From Saccharopolyspora elongata (GTDB lineage Bacteria > Actinomycetota > Actinomycetes > Mycobacteriales > Pseudonocardiaceae), in the NCBI RefSeq assembly GCF_004348985.1, contig NZ_SMKW01000015.1:85668-149667 (forward strand): 64,000 nt of DNA, written 5' to 3'. The notes beneath the pieces are model-generated. The model saw nothing but the letters and a program-made list of their open reading frames with translations, was not told the origin of the DNA and did no database searches. Positions within the stretch are counted from its first letter, which is position 1. Each line of letters begins with the position of its first letter. Below are positions 1-8,923 of the stretch, piece by piece. Position numbers and translations under genes: made by a program.

Positions 1-111
1 GTCGGCTTCCGCGGCTTCCAGCCCGCCGGCTGGATCGGCTCGATCATCGGCGCCGTCATCGTCCTGGTCGTCTACAACAAGGTCACCGGGCGAAAGCGCC
101 TCAACCGCTGA
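1..111 (+). CDS. GlsB/YeaQ/YmgE family membrane protein, C-terminal end (partial)
   Basis: The window opens inside a reading frame whose last 36 codons are visible. They encode a glycine-rich membrane segment (QPAGWIGSIIGAVIVLVVYN) followed by a basic tail ending RKRLNR. This is how small GlsB/YeaQ/YmgE stress-response membrane proteins end. A complete member of the same family lies at 5379-5642, so the assignment is by analogy with that paralogue and general family knowledge. The start lies outside the window. Function is unknown beyond association with envelope stress; a small unrelated membrane protein is possible. Confidence 0.6.
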   Translation, partial: VGFRGFQPAGWIGSIIGAVIVLVVYNKVTGRKRLNR

Positions 112-118
112 CCCGGTC

Positions 119-955
119 TCAGTCGTCGTAGGGATCGTCGTTGGCCGCGGTGCCGTACTCGCTGGCCTGGCTGGGGTCGACGAGCGCGAAGCGCGCCCCG
201 GTCGGATCCCGCAGGACGGCCGCGCGGCCGAGGCTCGAATCGTAGGGATCGACCCGGACCCGGCCGCCCAGGGCGATCGCCCGGTGCACCACGTCGTCGG
301 TCCCGACGGCTTCGTCGACGCCGAGGTAGAGCAGCCAGTGCGGCCGGGCCTGGGTGCTCATGAGCTCGCGGATCATGCTGACGCGGGCGAGCATCGACTC
401 GTCGTCGAGGTACCAGACCGCGTACCCGGTGCGGTGTTCCGTGCCGAACTGCTCCGCGCTGTAGCCGAACAGCTCGCCGTAGAAGTGGTCCGCGGTCTGG
501 GCCTTGATGGTCACCAGCTCCGCCCACACCAGGGTGCCCGGCAGGCCGACGTCGAACTGCCAGGCCTCGTCCGGCTCCAGCAGGCCGAATTCGTCGTCCG
601 CGGGGCTGGACAGCACCAGCTTCACGCCCAGCTCCGGCACCCGGCTGCGCGGCACGATGATCTGCGCGCCCAGCTTCCCGGCAGCGGCGGCGGTGGCCGA
701 GCTGTTGTCGGTGGCGAGGAACAACCGCCACTGCGAGCGGTCGTCGGCGGATTCGCGGATGCTGGCCACCGGGAAGCCCTCCTGCAGGGCGATCACGTGC
801 AGCCCGGCCCGCGGATCGCGGTGCGTCTCGTACTCCCAGCCGAACAGCCCGGAGTAGAACTCGCAGGCTTTTTCGACGTTGGTGGTGATCAGTTCGATCC
901 AGCACGGCGTCCCGGCGCGGAGGTCTTCGCGCGGCGCATCCGATCGGGTTCCCAC
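119..955 (-). CDS. VOC family protein with two tandem glyoxalase-fold domains
   Basis: A 278-residue soluble protein built of two vicinal-oxygen-chelate repeats. The first begins near residue 17 with GTPCWIELITTNVEKACEFY, the typical opening of actinobacterial glyoxalase/bleomycin-resistance-like proteins. The second begins near residue 142 (GTLVWAELVTIKAQTADHFY) and ends with RDPTGARFALVDPSQ. The length matches the double-domain hydroxylase-like VOC family. Substrate is not predictable: members range from isomerases and dioxygenases to drug-binding proteins. The tail is acidic (NDDPYDD). It converges with the upstream partial membrane gene, leaving 7 bases between them, and is probably a single-gene unit. 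Start is an ATG with no better downstream choice. Confidence 0.85.
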   Translation of the reverse strand: MGTRSDAPREDLRAGTPCWIELITTNVEKACEFYSGLFGWEYETHRDPRAGLHVIALQEGFPVASIRESADDRSQWRLFLATDNSSATAAAAGKLGAQIIVPRSRVPELGVKLVLSSPADDEFGLLEPDEAWQFDVGLPGTLVWAELVTIKAQTADHFYGELFGYSAEQFGTEHRTGYAVWYLDDESMLARVSMIRELMSTQARPHWLLYLGVDEAVGTDDVVHRAIALGGRVRVDPYDSSLGRAAVLRDPTGARFALVDPSQASEYGTAANDDPYDD

Positions 956-1105
956 GACAGGCCCACCCCCAGTGGTCGGCTCATGATCATCAAGCCCATT
1001 ATCGCGCCGGTTCGCGCGGCGACGGGTCGGCGAAGATCACGATCCGGCCAAGCAGCCGGAGAATTCGGACATCGGGGGCCGAAACGCGTTGTCCCTGAAC
1101 GACTC

Positions 1106-1134
1106 CGTGGGGCCCGCGGTGCACGGGCCCCACG
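1106..1134 (-). terminator. Intrinsic terminator after the 5'-nucleotidase gene
   Basis: An 11-bp GC-rich inverted repeat (CGTGGGGCCCG at 1106-1116 and its complement at 1124-1134) with a 7-base loop lies 7 bases past the stop codon of the minus-strand nucleotidase gene. There is no long T-run, as is usual in high-GC actinomycetes. Confidence 0.65.
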
Positions 1135-1141
1135 GGCCGCG

Positions 1142-2833
1142 TTACGGGGCGACCGCGATGCGATCCGCCGGCGGCGGCGCCAGCCCGGCGTGCGCGCCCA
1201 GGTAGCCGACGAGCGCGTCGAGGTCCATCGGTCCACCGGCGATTTCCGTTCCCCCGGCGAACTCGGTGAACCCGTCCCCGCCGGAGGCGAGGAAGTTGTT
1301 CACCGACACCCGGTAGGGCGCGTTCGGGTCGACCGGCTTGCCCGCGATGGTGATGCCGGAGACCTTCGAACCGACGGGCGCGGACGCGGAGTAGGTGTAG
1401 CGCAGCGTCGAGGAGACCTGCAGGATCCGCGTCGCGTTCGGCTGCCACTGCTGTTCCAGGACGTTCTTCAGCTGCGCCCCGGTCAGCGTCATCGTCTGCA
1501 TGACGTTGCCGAAGGGCTGCACCGCGTAGGCCTCTCCGTAGGTGACCACCCCGTCACCCTCGCCCTCCGGCGAGGAGGCGTGCACCAGGTCCGTCCTGAT
1601 CCCGCCCGGGTTGGTGATCGCCACCTGCGCGCCGTTGCCGGTGGTGGCCTCCAGCTGCGCGTCGGCGAGCACGTCGCCGAGCGCGGACTCGCCGGAGGGC
1701 ACGGGCTCCCGCAGCAGATCCGCGGTGATCGTGCCGACCTGGCGGTTCGCGATGGGCTTGGCCTTCCCGGCGGCCTCGTCGATCAGCTTCTGCGCGGCGG
1801 GGTCCGGCGGCACGTCGCGGGTGACGATCTCGTTGTGCGCCTTCGTCGCCGGTCGCACGACGTCCTTGGTCCGCCGGTCGACGCTCAGGTCCGCCACCGA
1901 CAGCAGCCGGCCGTAGGAGCCGCCCTGCAGCACGGTGCGCGGGTTGCCCGCCGGGTCGTCGACCACGCAGTTGTACTGCTGGTGGCTGTGCCCGGTGAAG
2001 ATCAGGTCGACCTTCGGCGAGGCGTTGGCGGCGATTTCCGTCGCTGGACCCGGCGGCACCCGGCAGTCGTCCGGTCCGCCGCCCTCGGTGTTGTCGCCCT
2101 GGTGCAGCAGCACCACCTGGGCCTTCACCCCGGCGCTGTCCAGCAGGTCCGCCGTGCGGTCGATGGCCTCGACCTCGTCGCCGAACTTCAGGCCCTTGAT
2201 CGCCTCGGGCGTGACCATCGCCGGCAGGTCTTCCAGCGTCACGCCGATGATCCCGATCAGCACCCCGCCGACGCGTTCGACGCTGAACGGTGCCAGGGCG
2301 GGCCGGCCGTCGTCGAAGGCGACGTTCGCGCCGAGGTACGGGAAGTCGGCCCCGCCGTAGGAATCGCGGAACTGGCACCCGTCGGCCGGGTGGCAGCCGC
2401 CGGACTGGACGCGCTGGAGCTCGGCGTAGCCCTCGTCGAACTCGTGGTTGCCGACGACCGCCGCGGCGACCCCGAGCTCGTTGAGGAACTCGACGGTCGG
2501 CTCGTCGTGGAACAGCGCCGAGTTCACCGGCGACGCGCCGATGTTGTCGCCCGCCGAGAGCACCAGCGAGTTGCTCTTCTCGGCGCGCAGCCGGGCGACG
2601 TGGGTGGCCAGGAACGCGGCGCCACCGGCGTCGACCGTGCCGCCGTCGGGCAACGTCACCTTCCCGGACGAACCGGCCGGCGGCTCCAGGTTGCCGTGCA
2701 GGTCGTTGAACGCGATCAGCCGGACCTCCGTCGTGGGCTCCGGCTGGGCGTTCGCCGCCACCGGCAACGCCGCGGCGACCAGCGCCACCGTCCCGATCGC
2801 CGCGATGCGGCGGCCAACCCGATATCGTCTCAC
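1142..2833 (-). CDS. Secreted bifunctional metallophosphatase/5'-nucleotidase
   Basis: A 563-residue exported enzyme of the UshA/5'-nucleotidase family, which removes phosphate from extracellular nucleotides and related esters using two metal ions. Residues 1-29 form a Sec signal peptide (basic MRRYRVGRRI, hydrophobic core, cleavage after ANA). The calcineurin-like domain shows NDLHGN (43-48), GDNIGASP (95-102), GNHEFDEG (from 128) and GHSHQQ (near 280), which supply the metal ligands. The C-terminal nucleotidase domain carries AVQPFGNVMQTMTLTG and VNNFLASGGDGF, the usual substrate-binding region. No LPXTG anchor is present, so it is probably released. It probably scavenges phosphate or nucleosides. 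It runs in the same direction as the large repeat protein upstream, with a 52-bp gap. Confidence 0.93.
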   Translation of the reverse strand: MRRYRVGRRIAAIGTVALVAAALPVAANAQPEPTTEVRLIAFNDLHGNLEPPAGSSGKVTLPDGGTVDAGGAAFLATHVARLRAEKSNSLVLSAGDNIGASPVNSALFHDEPTVEFLNELGVAAAVVGNHEFDEGYAELQRVQSGGCHPADGCQFRDSYGGADFPYLGANVAFDDGRPALAPFSVERVGGVLIGIIGVTLEDLPAMVTPEAIKGLKFGDEVEAIDRTADLLDSAGVKAQVVLLHQGDNTEGGGPDDCRVPPGPATEIAANASPKVDLIFTGHSHQQYNCVVDDPAGNPRTVLQGGSYGRLLSVADLSVDRRTKDVVRPATKAHNEIVTRDVPPDPAAQKLIDEAAGKAKPIANRQVGTITADLLREPVPSGESALGDVLADAQLEATTGNGAQVAITNPGGIRTDLVHASSPEGEGDGVVTYGEAYAVQPFGNVMQTMTLTGAQLKNVLEQQWQPNATRILQVSSTLRYTYSASAPVGSKVSGITIAGKPVDPNAPYRVSVNNFLASGGDGFTEFAGGTEIAGGPMDLDALVGYLGAHAGLAPPPADRIAVAP

Positions 2834-2885
2834 TGGCTCTCCTCCGGTTTCCTGCTCTTGCGGCGTCCGTCGTCCGGTCCGCCGG

Positions 2886-5261
2886 TCAGCGTTCCCGGTG
2901 CAGGCCCCTGCTGATGCCCGCCGCGACGGTCGTCGCCAGCGTCCAGCCGACGGCCACGAGGACGACGGTCACCCACTGCGAAGCGCCGCGGGCCTGCCAC
3001 ATGTCGTCCTGGCCGAGGGTCACCACCGGCAGCATTTGGTCCAATGTGTACAGCAGCGGGTTCCACACCGGATGGTCCTGTTCGTTGATCGGGATCAGCG
3101 GGTGGACGGCGAACCAGGCCGTGCCGGCGGTCGCGAACAGCAGCATCCAGGCCAGCGCCCGCAGCGGGCGGTAGCCGTAGCCGACGGTGATCCGCTGCAG
3201 CAGGCTCCACAACCGCACCGTCCACCGCAGCCCGGGCCGGGTGGTGGCGCTGGTCGCCGCGTAGCGGTGGCGCTGCTTCTCGATGAGCGCCGTGACGGCG
3301 TGCTCTTCCAGGCCGTTGGCGCGGAACACCTTGGCGATCTGGTCGTACGGACCCGGCTGGTAGGCGCCGCCGGAGGTGGCCCGCAGCCAGCCCAGCCGCT
3401 CCTGCACCCGGTCCTGGTCGGTGAGCTCGAAGGACTCGGAGAAGTTCTCGTAGCCGAAGTCCTCGAAGTCGAGCCCTCCCCTGGCCGACCAGAGCACGGC
3501 GTTGTCGGCGAGCAGCTCGCACCGCGCCTGCCGCAACGTGATCCGCCCCTGCGGCGCGCTGTGCGGGAGCAGCGTCAGCTCCTGCGCCACCACGCCGAAG
3601 GCGTTGAGCGCCGCCGGGGAGAAGCCGTCGCCGAGCTCGCAGCCCCAGAAGTTGAGGTGCCGGCCGATCGTGGCCCAGCGCAGCTCCACCGCGCCCTCCG
3701 CGCGGAACGTTCGCGAGCCCTCGGCGCACACCAGGTCGCGTTCGATCTGGGCCGCGCGCAGGTCCAGCGACGCCTTGTAGCCCTTGCGGTGCTGGTGCCA
3801 GGCGGGCTTGGTCAGCCGCGCCGACCGCAGGTCGACGTTCGCGCCGACCCGCACGCCCTGCAGCTGCAGCGACCCGATGATCTCGGCCTCGCGGCATTCC
3901 AGGTTGCTGCCCACCACCGCCCGGCTGGCCCGCAGGACGTCGGTGCGCGGCCCAACCAGCTTCGCGTTGTTGAACTGGATGCTGCCGTTGACCGTGACGT
4001 CGGTCATCCGGAACTGGCCTCGCACGACGACGTTGCGGGCGTCGAGGTTGCCGAAGATCTGCATGCCGTCGAGGTGCGCCGCGCGCAGCGGCTGCTCCAC
4101 CGAGGCGGCGGGCGGGCGCAGCCAGCGCAGATCGATCTGCGCGCCCGCCATCCGCAGGTCGCCGCCGACTGTGGCGCTGACCAGCCGGAGGGTTCCGCCG
4201 CTGCGGAAGTTCTGGTCGAACTGGATGTCACCGCGGATGTCGGCGCGGTCGGCGACCAGGGTGGCGGCCGGGTCGTCGTGCTGGGAGTCGCCGCGGCGCG
4301 GCGGCTGAACGCCCGGTTCGAGCAGCGCGTTCCGGAGCCGCAGGTCACCGGCGATGCGCGCGCTCGGCAGCATGAGCCGGCCGGCGGCGGTGAACGCCCG
4401 GTCGGTGTTCCGGTCGACGTCGAACCGCAGCGAGCCGCCGATCTGGATGCCGGTGGCGTTGAGCGCGTTCCGGCCGCGGTTGCGCAGGGTTCCGCCGGAG
4501 AGCGTCAGGTTCCCGCCCACCTGCGCGCCGGGGATGCGGATCTCGCCCGCGACCTGCAGGCGGATGCCCAGCAGCGCGCCGGAGACCTTGAGCCGGTCGC
4601 CGTAGATCGCGCGCCGCCCGGGATTGCGCAGCTCGCTGTCGTTGAGCAGCAGCGAGCCGCCGAGATCGGCGTCGGCCAGGTCCACGATGCCGCCGATGCT
4701 CCGGCACCGGCGGAGCACGGTGTCGTTGCTGACCGAGAGGTTGCGCGCGTTGATCCCGGGGAACCGGCAGTTCCACATCACCAGCCCGGCCAGCCGGGCC
4801 TGCCGCAGGTCCGGGGCCGTCTCGAACCGGCAGCCGACGAACTCCAGCAGGTAGGGCAGGTCGGCGTTGCGCAGCTCGACCCGGCCGGTGAGCAGCGCGT
4901 TCTCGACCGCGATCACCAGCGGCTGGGCGCCGCGCCGGTTGAACAACCGCCAGCCGCCCTCCTCCAGGGAGTCGATCAGCCGACGGGTGAAGTACTCGCC
5001 GCGGATCACCCGCTCCGCGGGTTCGACCTGGCCGTTTCCCTCGCCCGGCACGGGCTCGTCGGCGGGCTGAGCCGGCGCCCTGCTGGGCCTGAGCAGCTCG
5101 TCGAAGCGCCGCTCGGCGGCGGTCTGCGGTCCACCGTTGTCCCACGGTCTGCCCGGCACGGCGTGCTCTCCATCGCTGTCGAACCAAGTGATCCACACGC
5201 ACCGTAGCCGATTGGCCACCGCGACAACGCGACTTTCGGCCGGACGCCGCATCGGGTCCAC
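2886..5261 (-). CDS. Large repeat protein with C-terminal membrane anchor, function unknown
   Basis: A 791-residue protein. Most of its length (about 90-610) is a repetitive array of short strands such as GGSLLLNDSELRNPGRRAIY, LQVAGEIRIPGAQVGGNLTL and RVGANVDLRSARLTK, repeating about every 20-25 residues. This looks like a beta-solenoid related to pentapeptide-repeat proteins. The last 150 residues hold two or three hydrophobic segments (ALAWMLLFATAGTAWFAV; WVTVVLVAVGWTLATTVAAG) separated by an external loop, so the solenoid is probably cytoplasmic and membrane-tethered. Similar actinobacterial proteins are often labelled membrane-associated oxidoreductase, but I see no cofactor motif to support an enzyme. 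The GTG start at 5261 is uncertain; an ATG lies three codons in. Confidence 0.75.
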   Translation of the reverse strand: MDPMRRPAESRVVAVANRLRCVWITWFDSDGEHAVPGRPWDNGGPQTAAERRFDELLRPSRAPAQPADEPVPGEGNGQVEPAERVIRGEYFTRRLIDSLEEGGWRLFNRRGAQPLVIAVENALLTGRVELRNADLPYLLEFVGCRFETAPDLRQARLAGLVMWNCRFPGINARNLSVSNDTVLRRCRSIGGIVDLADADLGGSLLLNDSELRNPGRRAIYGDRLKVSGALLGIRLQVAGEIRIPGAQVGGNLTLSGGTLRNRGRNALNATGIQIGGSLRFDVDRNTDRAFTAAGRLMLPSARIAGDLRLRNALLEPGVQPPRRGDSQHDDPAATLVADRADIRGDIQFDQNFRSGGTLRLVSATVGGDLRMAGAQIDLRWLRPPAASVEQPLRAAHLDGMQIFGNLDARNVVVRGQFRMTDVTVNGSIQFNNAKLVGPRTDVLRASRAVVGSNLECREAEIIGSLQLQGVRVGANVDLRSARLTKPAWHQHRKGYKASLDLRAAQIERDLVCAEGSRTFRAEGAVELRWATIGRHLNFWGCELGDGFSPAALNAFGVVAQELTLLPHSAPQGRITLRQARCELLADNAVLWSARGGLDFEDFGYENFSESFELTDQDRVQERLGWLRATSGGAYQPGPYDQIAKVFRANGLEEHAVTALIEKQRHRYAATSATTRPGLRWTVRLWSLLQRITVGYGYRPLRALAWMLLFATAGTAWFAVHPLIPINEQDHPVWNPLLYTLDQMLPVVTLGQDDMWQARGASQWVTVVLVAVGWTLATTVAAGISRGLHRER

Positions 5262-5378
5262 AATGGATCGTGCGGATTTCTGAGATCAACGTCACGACGG
5301 TCCGATCGGGGGCGGACCCCGATCCGGTGATCTGGAATGCTGCGCCCGCCGTAGGACGAAACGTCAGGGAGGACGCCG

Positions 5379-5642
5379 ATGGGCATCATCAGCTGGATCG
5401 TGCTGGGACTGATCGCGGGCGGGATCGCCAAGGCGCTCATGCCGGGACGGGACCCGGGCGGCTGCATCGTCACGATCCTGCTCGGCGTCGCGGGCGCCTT
5501 CGTGGGCGGCTGGGTCGGCAAGACCCTCTTCCACGTCGAGCTCGGCACGTTCTTCGACCTGCGCACCTGGGGACTTGCGGTGCTGGGAGCACTGATCCTG
5601 CTCGTCGGCTACCGCCTGATCTTCGGCAAGCCCCGGAGCTGA
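5379..5642 (+). CDS. GlsB/YeaQ/YmgE family stress-response membrane protein
   Basis: An 87-residue protein with three hydrophobic segments. The opening MGIISWIVLGLIAGGIAKAL followed by MPGRDPGGCIVTILLGVAGA is the hallmark of the GlsB/YeaQ/YmgE (transglycosylase-associated) family. Its role is unknown, but relatives are induced by envelope or general stress. The start is preceded by a strong AGGGAGGA site at a normal distance. It is a single-gene unit between the divergent repeat-protein gene and a convergent tctA. It is longer than the common 80-residue form owing to a loop HVELGTFFDLRT. A second family member ends at position 111. Confidence 0.92.
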   Translation: MGIISWIVLGLIAGGIAKALMPGRDPGGCIVTILLGVAGAFVGGWVGKTLFHVELGTFFDLRTWGLAVLGALILLVGYRLIFGKPRS

Positions 5643-5679
5643 GCCCCCCACCCGAACGCGGCGCCGGAGTGCATCAGTC

Positions 5680-5725
5680 CGCAATTTCCATTGAAATCGA
5701 AGGTTCAATTTCAATGGAAATTGCG
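5680..5725. repeat. Paired palindrome, CATT-core type (copy A)
   Basis: Two TTTC-N4-GAAA units, TTTCCATTGAAA at 5685-5696 and its reverse complement at 5709-5720, lie with centres 24 bp apart. Together they make an 18-bp perfect inverted repeat (5680-5697 with 5708-5725) and a 10-base loop. It is far more AT-rich than its surroundings and lies between convergent glsB-like and tctA genes. It may end transcription from either side, but its sequence is shared with copy F at 50826-50871, so it is a dispersed element and not just a terminator. Confidence 0.85.
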
Positions 5726-5824
5726 GAGCACCGAGAACGGATCAGACCCAGTGGCTCGGCACGACGCGCCACCCCCTGGTCGACGGGGCGGAGGAAGCCC
5801 CGGCGATGAGCTCCTGAACATGCG

Positions 5825-5866
5825 CGAAGGGCGTCTTCGGGCGGATGTGCCCGAAGACGCCCTTCG
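5825..5866. terminator. Strong hairpin terminator downstream of tctA
   Basis: An 18-bp perfect inverted repeat (CGAAGGGCGTCTTCGGGC at 5825-5842 and its complement at 5849-5866) with a 6-base loop lies 11 bases past the tctA stop. Being symmetrical it can serve both tctA and transcription arriving from the plus strand. Confidence 0.85.
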
Positions 5867-5876
5867 TCCGGGTAGG

Positions 5877-7394
5877 TCAGGCGTCGACCCGGTCCGCCGG
5901 TTCCGCCGGTTTCGGCGTGCGGCGGACGAGGCGGCCCCACAGCGGGTACGTGAGCAGGATCGCGATGATCACGTAGACCACGATCGCCAGCGGCGAGTTC
6001 ACCAGGCCCGTCAGGTCACCGTCGCTGATCTGCAGCGCCCGGCGCATCTGCAGCTCCGCGGTCGGGCCCAGGATGACGCCGATGATCGCCGGCAGCACCG
6101 GCAGGCCGAAGCGGCGCATCGCGAAGCCGATCGCCCCGATGATGAACAGCAGCACCAGATCCATTGCCTCGCCACCGATCGCGTACGCACCGACGCTGGC
6201 GAAGAACAGGATGCCCGCGTACAGGTACGGCCGCGGGATCTGCAGCAGCTTCGCCCACACCGGCGCCAGCGGCAGGTTGATCACCAGCAGCAGCGCCAGG
6301 CCGACGAACATGCTCGCGATCAGCGCCCACACCAGGTCCGATTCGCGCTGGAACAGCAGCGGACCGGGCTGGATGCCGTACTGCTGGAACGCCGCCAGCA
6401 TCACCGCGGCCACCGAGGTGGTCGGCAGGCCGAGGGTGAGCATCGTGACCATGGTGCCCGCCGCGCTGGACGTCGAGGTGGCCTCCGGGCCGGCGACGCC
6501 CTCGATCGCGCCCTTGCTGCCCCACGTGCCCTTGCGGCGGCCCAGCTGCCGCTCGACGGTGTAGGACAGGAAGGTCGGCACCTCGGCGCCCCCGACCGGG
6601 ATCGCGCCGAACGGGAAACCGATCAGCGGGCCGCGCAGCCAGGGCTTCCACGCCCGCCCGAGGTCCTGCCGGGACATCCACGGCCGGCCGACCGGGATCG
6701 GCTTCTCCTGGGTGTGGCGCAGGTGCGCGGCGACCCACAGCGACTCGCCGACCGCGAAGAGGCCGACCGCGACGAGCACCACGTCGATGCCGTCGACCAG
6801 CTGCAGCGAACCGAACGTCAGCCGGGCCTGCCCGCTCATCTGGTCGAGCCCGACCAGCCCGATGGTCAACCCGATCAGCAGCGAGGCGAAGCCGCGGATC
6901 CGCGAGCTGCCCAGCACCGTCGAGGTCGCCACGAACGCCAGCACCATGAACGCGAAGTAGTCCGGCGCGCCGATGTCGACCGCGTAGCCCGCGATGACCG
7001 GTGCCAGCAGCACCAGCAGGATGAGGCCGACCAGGCCGCCGACGAAGTGCCCGACGGCCGCCGCCGCCAGCGCTTGCGCGCCCCGGCCGTTCTTGGCCAT
7101 CTTGTTGCCTTCGATGGCCACCACCACCGCGGCGCTCTCGCCGGGGGTGTTGAGCAGGATCGACGTGGTCGATCCGCCGAACATGCCGCCGAAGTAGATG
7201 CCGGCGAACATGATGAACGCGCCGGTGGGATCCAACGCGTAGGTCACCGGCAGCAGCAGGGCCACCGCCATCGCCGGGCCGATGCCCGGCAGCACGCCGA
7301 CGGCGGTGCCCAGCACCACGCCGATCGCGGCGAACAGCAGGTGCTGCGGGGTCAGGGCGGTGGCGAAACCGCCCAGGAGGTTCGTCAGGTCCAT
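5877..7394 (-). CDS. tctA: Tripartite tricarboxylate transporter, large permease subunit TctA
   Basis: A 505-residue polytopic protein with about 11-12 membrane segments. It carries the TctA signature PGIGPAMAVALLLPVTYALD near residue 35 and GGSTTSILLNTPGESAAVV near residue 73. In the TctABC system the large subunit forms the cation-coupled channel that imports citrate or other carboxylates delivered by the extracytoplasmic receptor TctC. It is the last gene of a tctC-tctB-tctA operon, three bases from tctB, and ends at a strong hairpin. Substrate cannot be fixed from sequence: TctA members import citrate, tartrate, terephthalate and others. Confidence 0.95.
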   Translation of the reverse strand: MDLTNLLGGFATALTPQHLLFAAIGVVLGTAVGVLPGIGPAMAVALLLPVTYALDPTGAFIMFAGIYFGGMFGGSTTSILLNTPGESAAVVVAIEGNKMAKNGRGAQALAAAAVGHFVGGLVGLILLVLLAPVIAGYAVDIGAPDYFAFMVLAFVATSTVLGSSRIRGFASLLIGLTIGLVGLDQMSGQARLTFGSLQLVDGIDVVLVAVGLFAVGESLWVAAHLRHTQEKPIPVGRPWMSRQDLGRAWKPWLRGPLIGFPFGAIPVGGAEVPTFLSYTVERQLGRRKGTWGSKGAIEGVAGPEATSTSSAAGTMVTMLTLGLPTTSVAAVMLAAFQQYGIQPGPLLFQRESDLVWALIASMFVGLALLLVINLPLAPVWAKLLQIPRPYLYAGILFFASVGAYAIGGEAMDLVLLFIIGAIGFAMRRFGLPVLPAIIGVILGPTAELQMRRALQISDGDLTGLVNSPLAIVVYVIIAILLTYPLWGRLVRRTPKPAEPADRVDA

Positions 7395-7397
7395 CGG

Positions 7398-7937
7398 TTA
7401 CAGCACCCCCATGAGCGGGCCACCGGGCAGCGGAACGCCGAGCAGTTCGTTGAACGCCAGCCACGTCAGCACCGAGATGGCGGCCGCGATGAGCGGGTCC
7501 CGCACCAGGTTGCGGCTGCCCAGCGCGTAGGCCGCACCCCAGAACATGATCGCGGCCGAGGCCGGGAACCCGATGATGTTGATCAGCGCCGCGTTGAGCA
7601 GGAAGAACCCGGACAGCAACAGCAGCGTGCGCCAGTCGGTCGGCGCGTCGAGGTCGACGTCTTCGCCGGCCTCGGCCTCGCCGCGGCCGCCGTGCAGCAC
7701 GTCCCGCGCCAGCAGCAATGACACCAGCACCAGCAGCGAACCGACCACGACCGGCACCGCCTTCGGCCCGACCGGGCCGCGCTGCGCGAAATCGGTCGGG
7801 ATCAGGGCCGCGTCGACGAGCACGAGCGCGCCCACCGCGAGCAGCAGCACGCAGATGCCGAGCTCGGAGTGCGTGCGCCACCAGCTCTCGCGCACCGGCT
7901 CCGCCGGCGACTCCGTCTTGTCCACAGTGGAACTCAT
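7398..7937 (-). CDS. tctB: Tripartite tricarboxylate transporter, small subunit TctB
   Basis: A 179-residue protein with four predicted membrane segments (LGICVLLLAVGALVLVDAAL, VPVVVGSLLVLVSLLLA, LLLLSGFFLLNAALINIIG and a final one), the standard TctB layout. A hydrophilic loop of acidic residues (GEAEAGEDVDLDAP) lies after segment two. TctB is weakly conserved and is recognised mainly by its topology and its place between tctC and tctA. Its start overlaps the tctC stop by four bases, indicating translational coupling. Confidence 0.9.
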   Translation of the reverse strand: MSSTVDKTESPAEPVRESWWRTHSELGICVLLLAVGALVLVDAALIPTDFAQRGPVGPKAVPVVVGSLLVLVSLLLARDVLHGGRGEAEAGEDVDLDAPTDWRTLLLLSGFFLLNAALINIIGFPASAAIMFWGAAYALGSRNLVRDPLIAAAISVLTWLAFNELLGVPLPGGPLMGVL

Positions 7938-8920
7938 GCCGCCCCCAACTCCTTCAGCACCGACGCGACGCGGTCGTTCTCGGAGGCCAGGAACGCACCG
8001 AAGTCATCGCCGGTCTGGAAGGCGTCGGACCACCCGTTGAGCTTCATGGCCTGCTGCCACTGCTCGCTGGCGTGCAGCTCGGTGAACAGCGAGATCAGCT
8101 TCTCGCGCTCCTGCTCGGTGATGCCCGGGGGCGCGACGATGCCCCGCCAGTTGGTGAAGCTGACGTCCACACCGGACTCCCGCAGGGTCGGCGCGTCGAT
8201 GCCGGGCACCCGCTCCGGGCTGGTCACCGCCAGCGCCCGCAGCTCGCCGGCCGCGATCTGGTCGCGCGTCTCGCCGATCCCGGAGACGCCGAAGGCGACC
8301 TTGCTGCCGAGCACGGAGGCCATCAGCTCGCCGCCACCGTCGAACGGCACGTAGTTGACCTGCTTCGCGGACAGGCCGATGGCCTTCGCGGTCAGCATCG
8401 GCGCCAGGTGGTCCGGGCCGCCGGGCGACGAGCCGCCGCCGACCGGAACCGCGCCGGGGTCGGCCTTCCACGCCGCGATCAGCTGGGCGATGTTCTGGTA
8501 CGGGGAGTCCTTGGCCACCACGATGACGTCGGATTCCTCGGTGAGCTTCGCGATCGGCGTGGTGTTCTGCAGCGACACCGGCGAGTGGTTGGTGTAGACC
8601 GAGCCCACCACGCCCAGGCCCATCGACATCACCATCGCGCCGTTGCCCGACTCGTTGACCAGCCGGCCCAGCCCGACCGTGCCGCCCGCGCCGGGCAGGT
8701 TGAACACCTCGGTCGGCCCGTTCAGCCCGGTGTCCTCGATCGCCTTCACCGCGGTGCGCGCCGTGATGTCGTAACCGCCACCCGGTGTGTTGGGCACCAT
8801 GACCCGCAGGCCGCGGATCTGCGAGCCCGGGGCATCGCCCCCCGAACTGACCAGGGGCGGCACCAGCAACACCAGCAGCGCCGCGCCCAGCACCGCCAGG
8901 ACCACTTTCAACTTCCGCAT
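7934..8920 (-). CDS. tctC: Tripartite tricarboxylate transporter substrate-binding protein TctC
   Basis: A Bug/TctC-family extracytoplasmic solute receptor of about 328 residues. I place the start at 8920 (MRKLKVVLAVLGAALLVLLV): it follows a GAGGTG site, and the upstream extension is a poor His/Pro-rich sequence. The N-terminus is a hydrophobic signal or anchor without a clear lipobox. The mature part has VMVPNTPGGGYDITAR, the carboxylate-binding loop typical of the family, plus VFNLPGAGGTVGLGRLVNES and GGGSSPGGPDHLAP. It captures the carboxylate and delivers it to TctAB. First gene of the operon. Orphan receptors of this family are common, but here the full set is present. Confidence 0.93.
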   Translation of the reverse strand: MRKLKVVLAVLGAALLVLLVPPLVSSGGDAPGSQIRGLRVMVPNTPGGGYDITARTAVKAIEDTGLNGPTEVFNLPGAGGTVGLGRLVNESGNGAMVMSMGLGVVGSVYTNHSPVSLQNTTPIAKLTEESDVIVVAKDSPYQNIAQLIAAWKADPGAVPVGGGSSPGGPDHLAPMLTAKAIGLSAKQVNYVPFDGGGELMASVLGSKVAFGVSGIGETRDQIAAGELRALAVTSPERVPGIDAPTLRESGVDVSFTNWRGIVAPPGITEQEREKLISLFTELHASEQWQQAMKLNGWSDAFQTGDDFGAFLASENDRVASVLKELGAA

Positions 8921-8923
8921 CAT

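Noticed and set aside
72..905. 277-residue minus-strand open frame, Arg-rich
   Set aside because: It is the out-of-frame shadow of the VOC gene at 119-955; composition is typical of high-GC shadow frames and has no domain.
284..2914. 876-residue plus-strand open frame and other very long Arg/Gly/Pro-rich frames (2448-5207, 5691-7721, 46109-50683)
   Set aside because: They run antisense to, or out of frame across, well-supported genes. Their length only reflects the scarcity of stop codons at 70% GC. The last one does include the true CitB frame, which I annotated from its own GTG.
5681..5725. CRISPR array or tRNA-like structure
   Set aside because: Only two units with no spacer series and no cloverleaf; the sequence is a palindromic pair.
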